Shown here piece after piece: positions 23,680 through 33,152 of a stretch of DNA of 56,521 bases. The DNA is taken from NCBI RefSeq assembly GCF_001565895.1, contig NZ_LSNE01000009.1, positions 430,451-486,971 on the forward strand. Direction: 5' to 3'. The number at the start of each line of letters is the position of its first letter. Positions within the stretch are counted from its first letter, which is position 1. Under the pieces are notes generated by a model that searched no databases, was not told where the DNA came from, and worked only from the letters and a program-made list of their open reading frames with translations. Position numbers and translations under genes: made by a program. This DNA is from Paraglaciecola hydrolytica (GTDB lineage: Bacteria > Pseudomonadota > Gammaproteobacteria > Enterobacterales > Alteromonadaceae).

Positions 23680-24483
23680 ATGATCAATCTAAATACCAAT
23701 TCCAATGCATCTTTGTTGAATCAGGTGCAACAAAAACAAGAATCAATTTTTGAGAAACTAGCATCAGGTAAGCGCGTTAACGGCGCGGCCGACGGCGCAG
23801 CTGCACAACAAATTATCGACAGACTCACCAGTCAGGTTGAGGGTAATCGCCAAGCTATTGCGAATACTTACGATGGGATCTCCTTAACCCAAGTGGCCGA
23901 AGGTGGTTTGTCGGGGATTAATGAAGATGTTAATCGTATCCGTGAATTATCCGTGCAGGCAGGCAATGGATTGTTAAGTGATGGTGACCGTAAAGCCTTG
24001 CAGGCTGAAGTGACACAGTTACAAGAAAATATTTCACAAACTATCAAACAAACCGAATTTGCCGGTAAACCTCTGTTAAGTGGCGAAGGCAATATTGATT
24101 TTCAGGTTGGGGCAAATTCTGGTCAAAAAATCGGTGTAGGCACTAAAGATGTTGCTGCGGGTTTAAACGATATTTTAAATGTTGACTTAAGTACTGCTCA
24201 AGGAGCAGAAGATGCCTTAGCCGCTGCCGATAGCGCCATTGAGTATGTTGGTAGTGCCCGCTCAGATTTAGGTGCCTTGCAAAATCGCTTTGAAAGTAAT
24301 GCCCGTAATTTAAGTCAGGCTGATGTTAATGTGGCAGCAGCACGTAGTCGTATTCAAGATACCGATTATGCTCAAGCAACTTCAGAAAGTGCTTCGGCCG
24401 ATATATTGAGCCAAGCGACCATTGCGATTCAACGACAAGCAAATCAACAACAAGGTCAGGTGCTAAGTTTACTTAATGGGTAA
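23680..24483 (+). CDS. Short divergent flagellin
   Basis: A 267-residue flagellin. It keeps the two conserved ends (D0/D1): an N-terminal heptad-rich segment with ASLLNQVQQKQESIFEKLASGKRV and ISLTQVAEGGLSGINEDVNRIRELSVQA, and a C-terminal ALQNRFESNARNLSQADVNV...ILSQATIAIQRQANQQQG. Only about 60 residues of middle remain, so domains D2/D3 are absent. The canonical LSSGxRINSAxDDAAG is replaced by LASGKRVNGAADGAAA, and the usual MA-x-INTN start is MINLNTNSN. It is probably a minor or specialised filament subunit; the main flagellin, flaG, fliD and fliS must lie elsewhere. AGGAG precedes the ATG, a sigma54 promoter lies upstream and a strong terminator follows, so it is monocistronic. Confidence 0.85.
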   Translation: MINLNTNSNASLLNQVQQKQESIFEKLASGKRVNGAADGAAAQQIIDRLTSQVEGNRQAIANTYDGISLTQVAEGGLSGINEDVNRIRELSVQAGNGLLSDGDRKALQAEVTQLQENISQTIKQTEFAGKPLLSGEGNIDFQVGANSGQKIGVGTKDVAAGLNDILNVDLSTAQGAEDALAAADSAIEYVGSARSDLGALQNRFESNARNLSQADVNVAAARSRIQDTDYAQATSESASADILSQATIAIQRQANQQQGQVLSLLNG

Positions 24484-24513
24484 AATAGCCTAAAAAACCA
24501 ACCTGCAATTAAA

Positions 24514-24538
24514 GAGCAAAGTATTTGCTCTTTTTTTT
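24514..24538 (+). terminator. Rho-independent terminator after the flagellin
   Basis: GAGCAAA (24514-24520) pairs with TTTGCTC (24524-24530) across a GTA loop and is followed by eight T residues. Confidence 0.9.
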
Positions 24539-24678
24539 GCGCCAACTTTGTATAAAGTTCATACAATCAAACAACTGATTAAAGTTAAGCCAGTAAATTG
24601 TGTTGCTATCCCGCTTTGAAAAGCTAAAATTACATTGCTTACATTGAGTTACGATAAAAATAATAGACTGAGGAAGGC

Positions 24679-26130
24679 ATGAGCAACATCTTGATTATTA
24701 GTTCCCAAGTAGATCGAGCCAATAATCTTTGTACTATCCTGACCTTTCTTGGTGAATCCTTTGAATGTGTTTCTTTTTCTGAGGCTATGGCTCTTTTACG
24801 TCAAGAAGGCCTACGTCAAAAAGATGGATTTAGTGCGGTATTAATTGATGCATTGGATCCCCAGTTAGCGCTTGATATCTGCGAAAAGTTTCCGGTACTG
24901 CCTTTTGTTTTGGTGGGCACAGCAGACGACTCTAAGGCTAAAAATAATGTCGTTGGTACTCTCGTTGAGCCGGTGACTTATCCTGGTCTAACGAAAATGT
25001 TACATCGTTGTCAGGAATACCTGCGTCATCAGCCAAATCTTAAAACCAGTGTTAATAATAAAACCCGTTTATTCAGAAGCCTAGTGGGTAAAAGTTCGCA
25101 GATCCAAAGTGTGCGCCATTTGATTGAACAGGTTGCGCCCACTGAGGCCAATGTATTGATCCTTGGTGAGTCTGGCACGGGTAAAGAAGTCATCGCACGT
25201 AACGTGCACTTTTTATCCAATCGTACAGAAGCTACTTTTATTCCTGTTAATTGTGGGGCTATTCCTGGCGAGTTACTCGAAAGTGAATTGTTTGGTCATG
25301 AAAAAGGCGCTTTTACCGGTGCAGTTAATTCCCGCAAAGGACGTTTTGAATTGGCTGAAGGCGGTACCCTATTTTTAGATGAAATTGGTGATATGCCGTT
25401 GCAAATGCAAGTTAAATTATTGCGGGTTTTGCAAGAGCGCACTTATGAACGAGTAGGTGGCACTAAGCCGATTAAATGTGATGTACGGGTGATTGCGGCG
25501 ACTCATCGTGATTTAGAAAACATGATTGAACAAGGCCAGTTCCGTGAAGATTTGTATTATCGTCTGAATGTATTTCCAATCGAAAGTCCGGCCTTGCGAG
25601 AGCGTAAAGAAGATATTCCTTTGTTACTGCAAGAGCTTATTACACGCCTTGAAATAGATAACGCTCAAATCCGTTTTACCGAAAATGCCCTGACATCCTT
25701 GATGGAGCATAATTGGTCGGGTAACGTTAGGGAGCTGTCAAACCTAGTTGAACGTTTGATGATTTTGTATCCCAATCAGCTTATCGATTTACATGATTTA
25801 CCGCATAAATATAAACACCTAGATGTGGAGCCCTACCATCCAGATTATCCGCAGGAATTGTTAGAGCGCGAAGCGATCAATGCGATGTTTGGCGACAGTA
25901 GCGACACCGAAGATGAGGTGGGTTTTGCTGAACTAGACGATCCGGCTGCTAAAGCCTTGCCTGCTGAAGGGCTTAATCTTAAAGAATATATTTCTGATCT
26001 TGAGGTCAGTTTAATCACTCAGGCCTTAGATGGCCAGGACTGGGTGGTAGCACGTGCCGCAGAAGTATTGGGCATGCGCCGAACAACCTTGGTTGAAAAA
26101 ATGCGTAAGTACAACATCAGTAAGGATTGA
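24679..26130 (+). CDS. flrA: Flagellar master regulator, sigma54 activator
   Basis: The 483-residue FlrA/FleQ protein tops the polar flagellar hierarchy and activates sigma54 class II promoters. It has an N-terminal FleQ-type receiver-like domain (1-115) without a clear phospho-aspartate pocket. The AAA+ domain follows, with Walker A GESGTGKE at 163-170, the sigma54-contact GAFTGA, Walker [14 protein letters not shown] and R-finger segments ([22 protein letters not shown]). It ends in a Fis-type helix-turn-helix ([24 protein letters not shown]). GAGGAAGG precedes the ATG. A possible sigma70 promoter (TTACAT, 17 bases, GATAAA) lies in the 140 bases upstream, after the flagellin terminator. Unlike flrB and fliE it has no sigma54 site, as expected for the top tier. 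Confidence 0.93.
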   Translation: MSNILIISSQVDRANNLCTILTFLGESFECVSFSEAMALLRQEGLRQKDGFSAVLIDALDPQLALDICEKFPVLPFVLVGTADDSKAKNNVVGTLVEPVTYPGLTKMLHRCQEYLRHQPNLKTSVNNKTRLFRSLVGKSSQIQSVRHLIEQVAPTEANVLILGESGTGKEVIARNVHFLSNRTEATFIPVNCGAIPGELLESELFGHEKGAFTGAVNSRKGRFELAEGGTLFLDEIGDMPLQMQVKLLRVLQERTYERVGGTKPIKCDVRVIAATHRDLENMIEQGQFREDLYYRLNVFPIESPALRERKEDIPLLLQELITRLEIDNAQIRFTENALTSLMEHNWSGNVRELSNLVERLMILYPNQLIDLHDLPHKYKHLDVEPYHPDYPQELLEREAINAMFGDSSDTEDEVGFAELDDPAAKALPAEGLNLKEYISDLEVSLITQALDGQDWVVARAAEVLGMRRTTLVEKMRKYNISKD

Positions 26131-26260
26131 ACAGTCTTTGTTCAACCTTTGTTGACCCTTTATTCCAATTTAGCTGAGACTCCCTCTATAGTGTCAGTTC
26201 ATTGACGCTTTCCTGACTTACGATTAGTCGTAACTTATTGATTTAAAAAACAAACTACTT

Positions 26261-26277
26261 TGGCATGCCATGTGCAA
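26261..26277 (+). promoter_or_regulatory. Sigma54 promoter of flrBC
   Basis: TGGCATGCCATGTGCAA has GG at 26262-26263 and GC at 26274-26275 with 10 bases between. It sits 46 bases before the flrB ATG and should be driven by FlrA. Confidence 0.8.
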
Positions 26278-26323
26278 TGCCTATGCTGTGACTAATCTGT
26301 CTAAGTTTTGACGAGAGGACAAT

Positions 26324-27538
26324 ATGGCAAGTAGTGGTTTGTTAATCGATAGGCTTACGCGGGGTTTAAATGGCTCTGTGTTATCACTGGCAGAGCCCAA
26401 CAATACCGCCAATAAACTATGTTCTGCGCAGGAGGATATCCCGCAAGCGGAGCAATTAGCCTATTTGCGCCAAGAAACCGCGCGCCTTAACCATATTTTG
26501 CAGGTTATGCCTGCTGGTGTGGTGGTGATTGATGGTAATGGTGGCGTGAGGCAAGCAAATCAATTAGCCAAGTCATTATTGGGCGAACCTCTTGAAGGTG
26601 AACTGTGGCGAACTATTATTCAGCGCTCGTTTAAACCTCAAGCCGATGATGGACATGAAGTCTCTTTGTTTGATGGGCGTAAGGTAAAACTGTCGATCAC
26701 TCCTTTAATCAATGAACCTGGACAGCTCATAGTATTAACCGATTTGACCGAAACCAGACAATTGCAGCAGCGTATAGGCCATCTGCAAAAGTTATCATCT
26801 TTAGGCAAAATGGTGGCGTCATTGGCCCATCAAATCCGTACTCCTTTGTCTGCTGCCATGTTGTATGCAGCCAATTTATCTAACAATACCCTGAGTAAAG
26901 ATGCCCGTAATCAGTTTGCCGACAAACTGTTATCTCGTTTACGTGACTTAGAAAGTCAGGTCAATGATATGTTGTTGTTTGCCAAAAGTGGCAGTGAACA
27001 AGTGGTTGGTCAGTTGTCTTTGCAAAGTTTATTGCAAGAAGTGCAACTAGGCGCTGAAGTGATGCTGACTAAACAACAAGCCGTATTAACTGTTAATTTA
27101 CCCGAACCAGACATTCTCGTACTGGGTAACAAAGCGGCACTGGCAGGAGCCCTGCAAAACCTTATTCATAATGCGCTAGTGTTTACCCCAATGGGTGCAC
27201 AAATTACCTTAACTGCTTGTCGCGATGAAAGTCAGGCAAAGTGGGTGAATATCTCCGTGAGCGATAATGGCCCTGGGATTAAAAAAGAACATCTTAAACA
27301 AATATTTGAACCGTTTTTTACCACTCGCAGCCATGGTACGGGTTTAGGTTTGGCAGTGGTTAAAACCGTCGCCCAATCCCATCATGGTAAAGTATCTGTG
27401 AGTAATATCGTCGGTGGTGGCGCGTGTTTTACCTTGCGCTTACCGGTGTTATCCGAGTTAAGTCAATTAGCTCAATCTAATGTTCAATTTCACAACAAAA
27501 AGTCACAACCAGAATTTGCCACAGTGGCGAGGAACTAA
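26324..27538 (+). CDS. flrB: Flagellar sensor histidine kinase
   Basis: FlrB (404 residues) is a soluble kinase that phosphorylates FlrC after basal-body completion. A PAS-like domain spans about residues 55-140 (MPAGVVVIDGNGGVRQANQLA). The phospho-acceptor is His169 in SLAHQIRTPLSAAM, where Gln-Ile replaces the usual Glu-Ile after the histidine. The ATPase domain shows NLIHNALVFTPMG, SDNGPGIKKEHLKQIFEPFFTTR and GTGLGLAVVK. No membrane segments are seen, in line with FlrB of Vibrio and FleS of Pseudomonas. It lies three bases ahead of flrC and is transcribed from the sigma54 promoter upstream. Confidence 0.92.
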   Translation: MASSGLLIDRLTRGLNGSVLSLAEPNNTANKLCSAQEDIPQAEQLAYLRQETARLNHILQVMPAGVVVIDGNGGVRQANQLAKSLLGEPLEGELWRTIIQRSFKPQADDGHEVSLFDGRKVKLSITPLINEPGQLIVLTDLTETRQLQQRIGHLQKLSSLGKMVASLAHQIRTPLSAAMLYAANLSNNTLSKDARNQFADKLLSRLRDLESQVNDMLLFAKSGSEQVVGQLSLQSLLQEVQLGAEVMLTKQQAVLTVNLPEPDILVLGNKAALAGALQNLIHNALVFTPMGAQITLTACRDESQAKWVNISVSDNGPGIKKEHLKQIFEPFFTTRSHGTGLGLAVVKTVAQSHHGKVSVSNIVGGGACFTLRLPVLSELSQLAQSNVQFHNKKSQPEFATVARN

Positions 27539-27541
27539 ACT

Positions 27542-28897
27542 ATGTCGCAAGCCAAAATCCTGATAGTAGAAGATGATGCGGGGCTCAGAGAAGCCTTGGT
27601 CGATACTTTATTACTTGGTGGTTATCAAGTGGTGGAGGCCGACAGCGGTGAGCAGGCTATCATTAAACTTTCCGAGCAATCCGTCGATTTGGTGGTCAGT
27701 GATATTCAAATGGCTGACATGAATGGTTTAGCCTTGCTGCGCAATATTAAACATCGTTACGCCAACATGCCGGTATTGTTAATGACCGCGTATGCCACCA
27801 TCAATGATGCCGTGCAAGCCATGCGTGACGGCGCAACCGATTATTTGTCTAAACCTTTTGCGCCTCAGGTATTACTTAATTTAGTGGGGCGTTATGCACC
27901 TGCCCACAAAGTGGAATCACGTAATCCGGTGGTGGGTGATCCGAGTAGTTTACAGTTGTTAGAGCTTGCGCAAAAAGTCGCGCGTTCAGAAGCTACCGTG
28001 ATGGTACTTGGCCCCAGTGGTTCAGGCAAAGAAGTATTAGCTCGGTATATTCATGATCAGTCGCTGCGCAGCCAACAAAGTTTTGTGGCAATAAATTGTG
28101 CGGCCATCCCCGAAAACATGCTCGAAGCTACCTTGTTTGGTTATGACAAAGGCGCCTTTACTGGTGCTATTCAGGCTTGCCCCGGTAAGTTTGAACAAGC
28201 TCAGGGCGGTACTATTTTACTCGATGAAATCAGTGAAATGGACTTAAGTTTACAAGCTAAATTATTGCGGGTACTACAAGAAAAAGAAGTTGAACGTTTA
28301 GGCAGCCGCAAGACCATTTCTTTAGATGTCAGAGTAATAGCAACCAGTAACCGCAACCTGAAAAAAGCGGTTGAAAAGGGTGAGTTTAGAGAAGACTTGT
28401 ATTATCGCCTCAATGTATTTCCGCTTATGTGGCAACCATTGGATAAGCGGGTAGGGGATATTATTCCCTTGGCCGAGCATTTAATTGAACGTCATTGCCA
28501 AAAACGTGGCAGTGCCATTCCCAGATTAAGTGCGGCAGCGCGCAGTAAGTTGTTGCAACATAGCTGGCCCGGTAACGTGCGGGAGTTGGAAAATGTCATC
28601 CAGCGTGCGCTAATTTTGGCAGAGTCATCACACATCGACGCACAGGATTTGATGATTGAACAAGATAACCAGTTTGCGTCCATACCGGCCAGTAGTTCAT
28701 TTGAAAAGTCAGAAGACGACAGCGACAGTAAGTTAGGTTCTGAGTTACGCCAACAAGAACATCAGATCATTTTGGATACCCTGCAAAGTTGTAAAGGGCG
28801 ACGTAAAGATGTGGCTGAACGTTTAGGCATTAGTCCACGTACCCTGCGTTATAAACTGGCCAGAATGCGTGAAGTAGGTATCGAATTACCGGCTTGA
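27542..28897 (+). CDS. flrC: Sigma54-dependent flagellar response regulator
   Basis: FlrC (451 residues) activates class III flagellar promoters when phosphorylated by FlrB. It has a receiver domain (1-120; acidic pocket EDD at 10-12, phospho-acceptor Asp54, K105-type lysine in YLSKPFAP), an AAA+ domain with GPSGSGKE, GAFTGA, GGTILLDEISEMD and WPGNVRELENVIQRA, and a Fis-type helix-turn-helix (RRKDVAERLGISPRTLRYKLARM). Length and order match Vibrio FlrC/Pseudomonas FleR. It is followed by a strong terminator, so flrBC is one transcript. Likely targets in this window are the flagellin and fliK promoters. Confidence 0.93.
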   Translation: MSQAKILIVEDDAGLREALVDTLLLGGYQVVEADSGEQAIIKLSEQSVDLVVSDIQMADMNGLALLRNIKHRYANMPVLLMTAYATINDAVQAMRDGATDYLSKPFAPQVLLNLVGRYAPAHKVESRNPVVGDPSSLQLLELAQKVARSEATVMVLGPSGSGKEVLARYIHDQSLRSQQSFVAINCAAIPENMLEATLFGYDKGAFTGAIQACPGKFEQAQGGTILLDEISEMDLSLQAKLLRVLQEKEVERLGSRKTISLDVRVIATSNRNLKKAVEKGEFREDLYYRLNVFPLMWQPLDKRVGDIIPLAEHLIERHCQKRGSAIPRLSAAARSKLLQHSWPGNVRELENVIQRALILAESSHIDAQDLMIEQDNQFASIPASSSFEKSEDDSDSKLGSELRQQEHQIILDTLQSCKGRRKDVAERLGISPRTLRYKLARMREVGIELPA

Positions 28898-28941
28898 TTA
28901 CTTGTTGGCCGTACGATAGAAATGTTTAGCGTGTGTAGTTT

Positions 28942-28968
28942 AGGTCGCCATCTTGGCGACCTTTTTTT
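28942..28968 (+). terminator. Rho-independent terminator after flrC
   Basis: AGGTCGCCA (28942-28950) pairs with TGGCGACCT (28954-28962) across a TCT loop and runs into a seven-T tract. Confidence 0.92.
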
Positions 28969-29079
28969 CGTCGGTTTAAAAGCACCAGTCAAGACTTTGA
29001 CAGTGTTAATGTCGTTTGTTTAACTATGTAACATTATGATTTTAATGGTTATTTATTGATTTTTTAATGGGCTTCATCT

Positions 29080-29096
29080 TGGCACTTGCTTTGCTA
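29080..29096 (+). promoter_or_regulatory. Sigma54 promoter of the fliEFGHIJ operon
   Basis: TGGCACTTGCTTTGCTA is an almost perfect -24/-12 element: GG at 29081-29082 and GC at 29093-29094 with 10 bases between. It is 64 bases before fliE and is the best sigma54 match in the window. Confidence 0.9.
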
Positions 29097-29159
29097 TGTA
29101 TCCTTACAAAGGGTGATAAACCCGCTAACTAAGCTAATTCAGGTAGCAGGAGCAATATA

Positions 29160-29498
29160 ATGGATATCAAGGCGCAATCTTTATATCAAGAGTTCCAAAA
29201 TATGGCCAGCCAGAGCCAATTGGGTCTGGGTGAATTACCAAATCTGCAAGGCTTGCAAGGCCATAATCCGGCAGGAGCCAATTTTGCTGACATGTTAGGT
29301 CAGGCACTTAATACCGTGAATAGCATGCAAATAGAGTCAAAAGACAAAAGTATGGCCTTTGAAATGGGCGATAAAAGCTTAAGTCTGGCTGACGTGATGG
29401 TAGTCAAAGAAAAAGCAGGTATTGCTTTTGAAGCCACAGTGCAAGTTCGCAACAAAGTACTTGATGCTTATAAAACTATTATGAATATGCCGGTTTAG
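29160..29498 (+). CDS. fliE: Flagellar hook-basal body protein FliE
   Basis: FliE (112 residues) is the small adaptor that joins the MS ring/export gate to the proximal rod. The conserved C-terminal half is plain: FADMLGQALNTVNSMQ, SLSLADVMVVKEKAGIAFEATVQVRNKVLDAYKTIMNMPV. The protein has the normal length and no signal peptide, as expected for a type III export substrate. It is the first gene of a six-gene operon and follows a strong sigma54 promoter; AGGAG lies ahead of the ATG. fliF follows after 10 bases. Confidence 0.95.
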   Translation: MDIKAQSLYQEFQNMASQSQLGLGELPNLQGLQGHNPAGANFADMLGQALNTVNSMQIESKDKSMAFEMGDKSLSLADVMVVKEKAGIAFEATVQVRNKVLDAYKTIMNMPV

Positions 29499-29508
29499 GA
29501 GTTAATAA

Positions 29509-31215
29509 GTGGCTGAAGCAACGGGTACAGGTACTGAATTAGCGATGAGTGGCATGGGATTAGATTCCTATGGCAATGATGCTGTTCCTGAACAAAAATC
29601 AGGTTTCATGGATTCCATCGGTGGCGCAGATACTATGCGTCAGGTGGTATTAGTAATTGCGCTGGTTATTTGTGTGGCGATTGCCATCGTGATTTTTTTA
29701 TGGGCACGTCAACCTGACTATCGACCTTTAGGTAAAATGCAAACCCAAGAGTTAGTTGAAACTCTCGATTATTTTGATCAAAACCAAATTGATTATCGCC
29801 TAGAAGGCAGCACGGTACTGGTTAACAGCGAACAGTATCAGAGCATTAAAATGGGTATGACCCGCCAAGGCATCGCCCAGGTAGACTCTGCAGGTACCGA
29901 AATCATCATGCAAGACATGGGTTTTGGGGTAAGCCAGCGGGTTGAAAAAGAGCGTCTTAAACATGCTCGTGAAAAACAAATAGCCAGTACCATCGAAGAA
30001 ATGACAGGTATTACCCGAGCTAAAGTACTGTTGGCTTTACCGGTAGAAAACGTGTTTGCTCGTCGTGAGAAAAAAGCCAGTGCTACTGTGGTTGTGACTG
30101 CAAGACGGGGTTCGGCCATAACAAGCCAAGAAGTTAATTCCATCGTAGATATTGTTGCCTCAGCAGTACAAGGCATGGAACCATCGCGGGTGACGGTTAC
30201 CGACAGTAATGGTCGTTTACTTAATTCAGGCTCACAAGATGCCGAATCTGCACGTTCACGTAAAGAATATGAATTAGAAAAACAGCGTGAGAGCGAATAC
30301 CTCGCCAAAATTGATTCTATTTTAATCCCAGTGTTAGGTTTGGGTAATTACACCGCGCAAGCGGATGTGAGCATGGATTTTACTGCAGTTGAGCAAACAC
30401 AGCGCAGTTACAATCCTGACTTACCTGCCGTGCGCAGTGAGATGACAGTGGAAGATACGAGTACTGGTGGTGTGATTGCAGGCATTCCAGGTGCTTTAAC
30501 CAATCAACCACCACTTGATTCGAATATTCCTGAACAGGCCAATGGCAGTAGCGCTCAATCTGCGGTACCTGGGCGCAATCTAAAAGAAGCGACTCGCAAT
30601 TACGAGCTTGATACTACCGTTAGCCATACTAAACAACAAACAGGGGTTATTCGCCGTTTAAGTGTTTCGGTCGCCCTTGATTATGTGTCGACGACTGCTG
30701 CCGATGGTACACAGTCTACAGCACCGCGCGCGCAAGCCGAGTTACTCGATATCCGCCGTTTATTGCAAGGTGGTATTGGTTTTGATGTGACTCGTGGTGA
30801 TTCACTCGAAGTAGTCAGTATTCCCTTTAGCCGTGAACTTGATTTTACCCCGATTGAAATACCGTTTTGGAAAGATCCAGAGATGTATCCCCTAATGAAA
30901 TTGGTTGGGGCGATACTGGTAATTATCTTTTTGATCTTCTTTGTCTTGCGCCCTATGGTAAGCAAGCTTATTAATCCAGAAGATGCTGCTAAAGATGATT
31001 ATGACGCTGATGATGGCTTAGATTTAGGTGATGATATCACTATGTTGGCGCAGGAATTTGATGAATCTCAAGTGGGCTTTGCCCCAGACGGTACCTTCAG
31101 ATTACCTGACTTACACAAAGATGAAGACTTATTGCGTGCGGTTAGGGCGCTGGTTGCCAATGAGCCTGAACTATCATCGCAAGTGGTTAAAAACTGGATG
31201 TTGCAAGATGAATAA
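29509..31215 (+). CDS. fliF: Flagellar MS-ring protein FliF
   Basis: FliF (568 residues) forms the membrane/supramembrane ring. One transmembrane helix (VVLVIALVICVAIAIVIFLW, about 46-65) and a second (LVGAILVIIFLIFFVLRP, about 465-482) flank the large periplasmic ring-building domains (DYRPLGKMQTQELVETLD, GMTRQGIAQ, KERLKHAREKQIASTIEEM, VLLALPVENVF, ASATVVV). The cytoplasmic C-terminal tail (RALVANEPELSSQVVKNWM) is the FliG-binding segment. The GTG start has GGAG eight bases upstream. A consensus TATAAT lies just beyond its stop, before fliG. Confidence 0.96.
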   Translation: MAEATGTGTELAMSGMGLDSYGNDAVPEQKSGFMDSIGGADTMRQVVLVIALVICVAIAIVIFLWARQPDYRPLGKMQTQELVETLDYFDQNQIDYRLEGSTVLVNSEQYQSIKMGMTRQGIAQVDSAGTEIIMQDMGFGVSQRVEKERLKHAREKQIASTIEEMTGITRAKVLLALPVENVFARREKKASATVVVTARRGSAITSQEVNSIVDIVASAVQGMEPSRVTVTDSNGRLLNSGSQDAESARSRKEYELEKQRESEYLAKIDSILIPVLGLGNYTAQADVSMDFTAVEQTQRSYNPDLPAVRSEMTVEDTSTGGVIAGIPGALTNQPPLDSNIPEQANGSSAQSAVPGRNLKEATRNYELDTTVSHTKQQTGVIRRLSVSVALDYVSTTAADGTQSTAPRAQAELLDIRRLLQGGIGFDVTRGDSLEVVSIPFSRELDFTPIEIPFWKDPEMYPLMKLVGAILVIIFLIFFVLRPMVSKLINPEDAAKDDYDADDGLDLGDDITMLAQEFDESQVGFAPDGTFRLPDLHKDEDLLRAVRALVANEPELSSQVVKNWMLQDE

Positions 31216-31233
31216 ACTGCATTGGATTAGGGG

Positions 31234-31275
31234 TATAATGCCAACGTCCGTTTTACTGGCATCATCCGTTTTACT
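31234..31275 (+). promoter_or_regulatory. TATAAT box and 11-base direct repeat in the fliF-fliG gap
   Basis: A consensus TATAAT stands at 31234-31239 with no good -35 partner. It is followed by TCCGTTTTACT at 31247-31257 and again at 31265-31275, an 18-base period. It may be a weak internal promoter with an operator-like repeat. All of it lies in the 78 bases between fliF and fliG. Confidence 0.35.
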
Positions 31276-31293
31276 AAATATTGAGAGTTAAAC

Positions 31294-32334
31294 ATGGCTG
31301 AAAGCACTGAAGTCGCAGAAAAACCCGGTTACGATGTTAGTAAACTGGAAGGCGTGGATAAAGCCGCGATCTTGTTGTTAAGTTTGACCGAAGATGATGC
31401 GGCGCAAATCCTCAAACACCTTGAACCAAAACAAGTACAACGTTTGGGTCAAGCGATGGCGCAGATAGATGATATGACTCAGGCCAAAATTACCGCCGTT
31501 CATCGTCATTTTATTGAAGAAATTCAAAACTACAGCACCATTGGTTTCCAAAGTCATGACTTTGTTAAACGTGCATTGACCTCGGCCCTAGGTGAAGACA
31601 AAGCCGCCAACTTGATTGATCAAATATTGATGGGGACCGGCGCTAAAGGTCTGGATTCACTTAAATGGATGGACTCTAAGCAGGTTGCCAGCATTATTCG
31701 CAACGAGCATCCACAGATCCAAACCATTGTTATGTCTTATTTAGATGCTGAACAATCTGCTGAAATTTTAAGTCAGTTCCCAGAAAAAGTGCGTCTCGAT
31801 TTAATGATGCGGGTGGCTAACTTGGAAGAAGTACAACCAGCAGCCTTGCAAGAACTAAACGAAATCATGGAAAAACAATTTGCCGGTCAAGCGGGTACTC
31901 AAGCCGCGAAAATGGGCGGCTTGAAGTCTGCCGCAGATATTATGAACTACCTAGACACCAACATCGAAGGCCAGTTGATGGATGCTATTCGTGAGCAAGA
32001 CGAAGAGATGAGTCAACAAATTCAAGACTTGATGTTTGTATTTGATAATTTGGCTGACGTTGATGATCGTGCCATTCAAGCGATTTTACGTGAAGTACAG
32101 CAAGATGCCTTACTTAAAGCCATTAAAGGTGCCGACGAAGAGTTACGTATTAAAATTACCAAAAATATGTCTAAACGTGCAGCTGAGATGTTGTTGGATG
32201 ATTTGGCTGCTATGGGTCCTGTACGTATCAGCGAAGTCGAAACGGCACAAAAAGAAATCCTCTCCGTGGCACGTCGTTTGGCTGATGCCGGTGAAATTAT
32301 GTTAGGCGGCGGCGGTGGCGATGAGTTCTTATAA
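31294..32334 (+). CDS. fliG: Flagellar motor switch protein FliG
   Basis: FliG (346 residues) is the rotor protein that binds FliF, FliM and the stator. The N-terminal domain (GVDKAAILLLSLTEDDAAQILKHLEP) docks to FliF, the middle domain holds EHPQIQTIVMSYL, and the C-terminal torque domain has the charged ridge (LMFVFDNLADVDDRAIQAILREV, KNMSKRAAEMLLDDLAAMGPV). The EHPQ motif for FliM binding is present. A glycine run (GGGGGD) near the end is short and typical. Same operon as fliE and fliF. Confidence 0.97.
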   Translation: MAESTEVAEKPGYDVSKLEGVDKAAILLLSLTEDDAAQILKHLEPKQVQRLGQAMAQIDDMTQAKITAVHRHFIEEIQNYSTIGFQSHDFVKRALTSALGEDKAANLIDQILMGTGAKGLDSLKWMDSKQVASIIRNEHPQIQTIVMSYLDAEQSAEILSQFPEKVRLDLMMRVANLEEVQPAALQELNEIMEKQFAGQAGTQAAKMGGLKSAADIMNYLDTNIEGQLMDAIREQDEEMSQQIQDLMFVFDNLADVDDRAIQAILREVQQDALLKAIKGADEELRIKITKNMSKRAAEMLLDDLAAMGPVRISEVETAQKEILSVARRLADAGEIMLGGGGGDEFL

Positions 32335-32366
32335 GCCATTAAGTTGCCTAAGCATAGAGCCACTAT

Positions 32367-33152
32367 ATGAGTGATGAAACACCAGTTAAATCATGGGAAC
32401 TGCCCACTATTGAAGACCCACGTAATGGTGCAGACGATGGCACTACTGATGTGTTTAATCGCCGTCGTGATTGGAAATACGAGCCGCCCGAAGAAGAAAT
32501 AGAAATACTGCCACCCACAGCGCAAGAAATTGAGGCCATCCGCTCAGATGCTCAAGCCGATGGATTTACTCAGGGCCAGCAAGAAGGGTATGCCCAAGGT
32601 TTACAAGAAGGGCAAACACAAGGACATGAGCAAGGTTTAGCCAAAGGGCTTGAAGAAGGCACAGCACAAGGTTTAGCCGCGGGGCAGGAGCAGATTGATA
32701 CTCACCTTGCAGCATTGGCTAAACTAATTGAAAATCTACAAAAACCAGTAGCTAAGGTAGATAAAAATCTCGAAAAAGAATTGGTATTATTGGCTGTCAG
32801 TTTAGCCAGAGCCGTGATCCGCACTGAAGTTAAAACCAATGAAGATTTGATATTTCAAGCTCTCAGTGAAGGCCTTAAAGTTTTGCCAATTCAGGAATCA
32901 CGTTATCAAATTCATTTAAATCCGGCAGATATAACACTGGTTACCGCCCATTTCAGCGCAGAAGAAATCGAAAAACATCACTGGAACCTGATTGAAAATC
33001 CAAGTTTTAGTCGTGGTGGTTGTGAAATCATTACCGACTCTAATGCGGTAGATGTGACGGTAGAGCGACGAGTTAGAGATGTACTTGACCGTTTTTTACT
33101 TGAACAGGGTTTAGGTCAGGTAGACGTTGAGTCAGAAGATCCTGAGCTATGA
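32367..33152 (+). CDS. fliH: Flagellar export ATPase regulator FliH
   Basis: FliH (261 residues) is the stator-like partner of the FliI ATPase. The middle carries a run of glycine repeats ([20 protein letters not shown] and onward, about residues 70-110) that forms the GxxxG-style helix seen in the family. The C-terminal domain ([47 protein letters not shown]) binds FliI. The stop shares ATGA with the fliI start. Confidence 0.93.
   Translation: MSDETPVKSWELPTIEDPRNGADDGTTDVFNRRRDWKYEPPEEEIEILPPTAQEIEAIRSDAQADGFTQGQQEGYAQGLQEGQTQGHEQGLAKGLEEGTAQGLAAGQEQIDTHLAALAKLIENLQKPVAKVDKNLEKELVLLAVSLARAVIRTEVKTNEDLIFQALSEGLKVLPIQESRYQIHLNPADITLVTAHFSAEEIEKHHWNLIENPSFSRGGCEIITDSNAVDVTVERRVRDVLDRFLLEQGLGQVDVESEDPEL

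Noticed and set aside
29838-30308. 156-codon open frame on the - strand inside fliF
   Set aside because: Antisense shadow of a well conserved gene; Ser/Arg/Thr-rich composition typical of such shadows.
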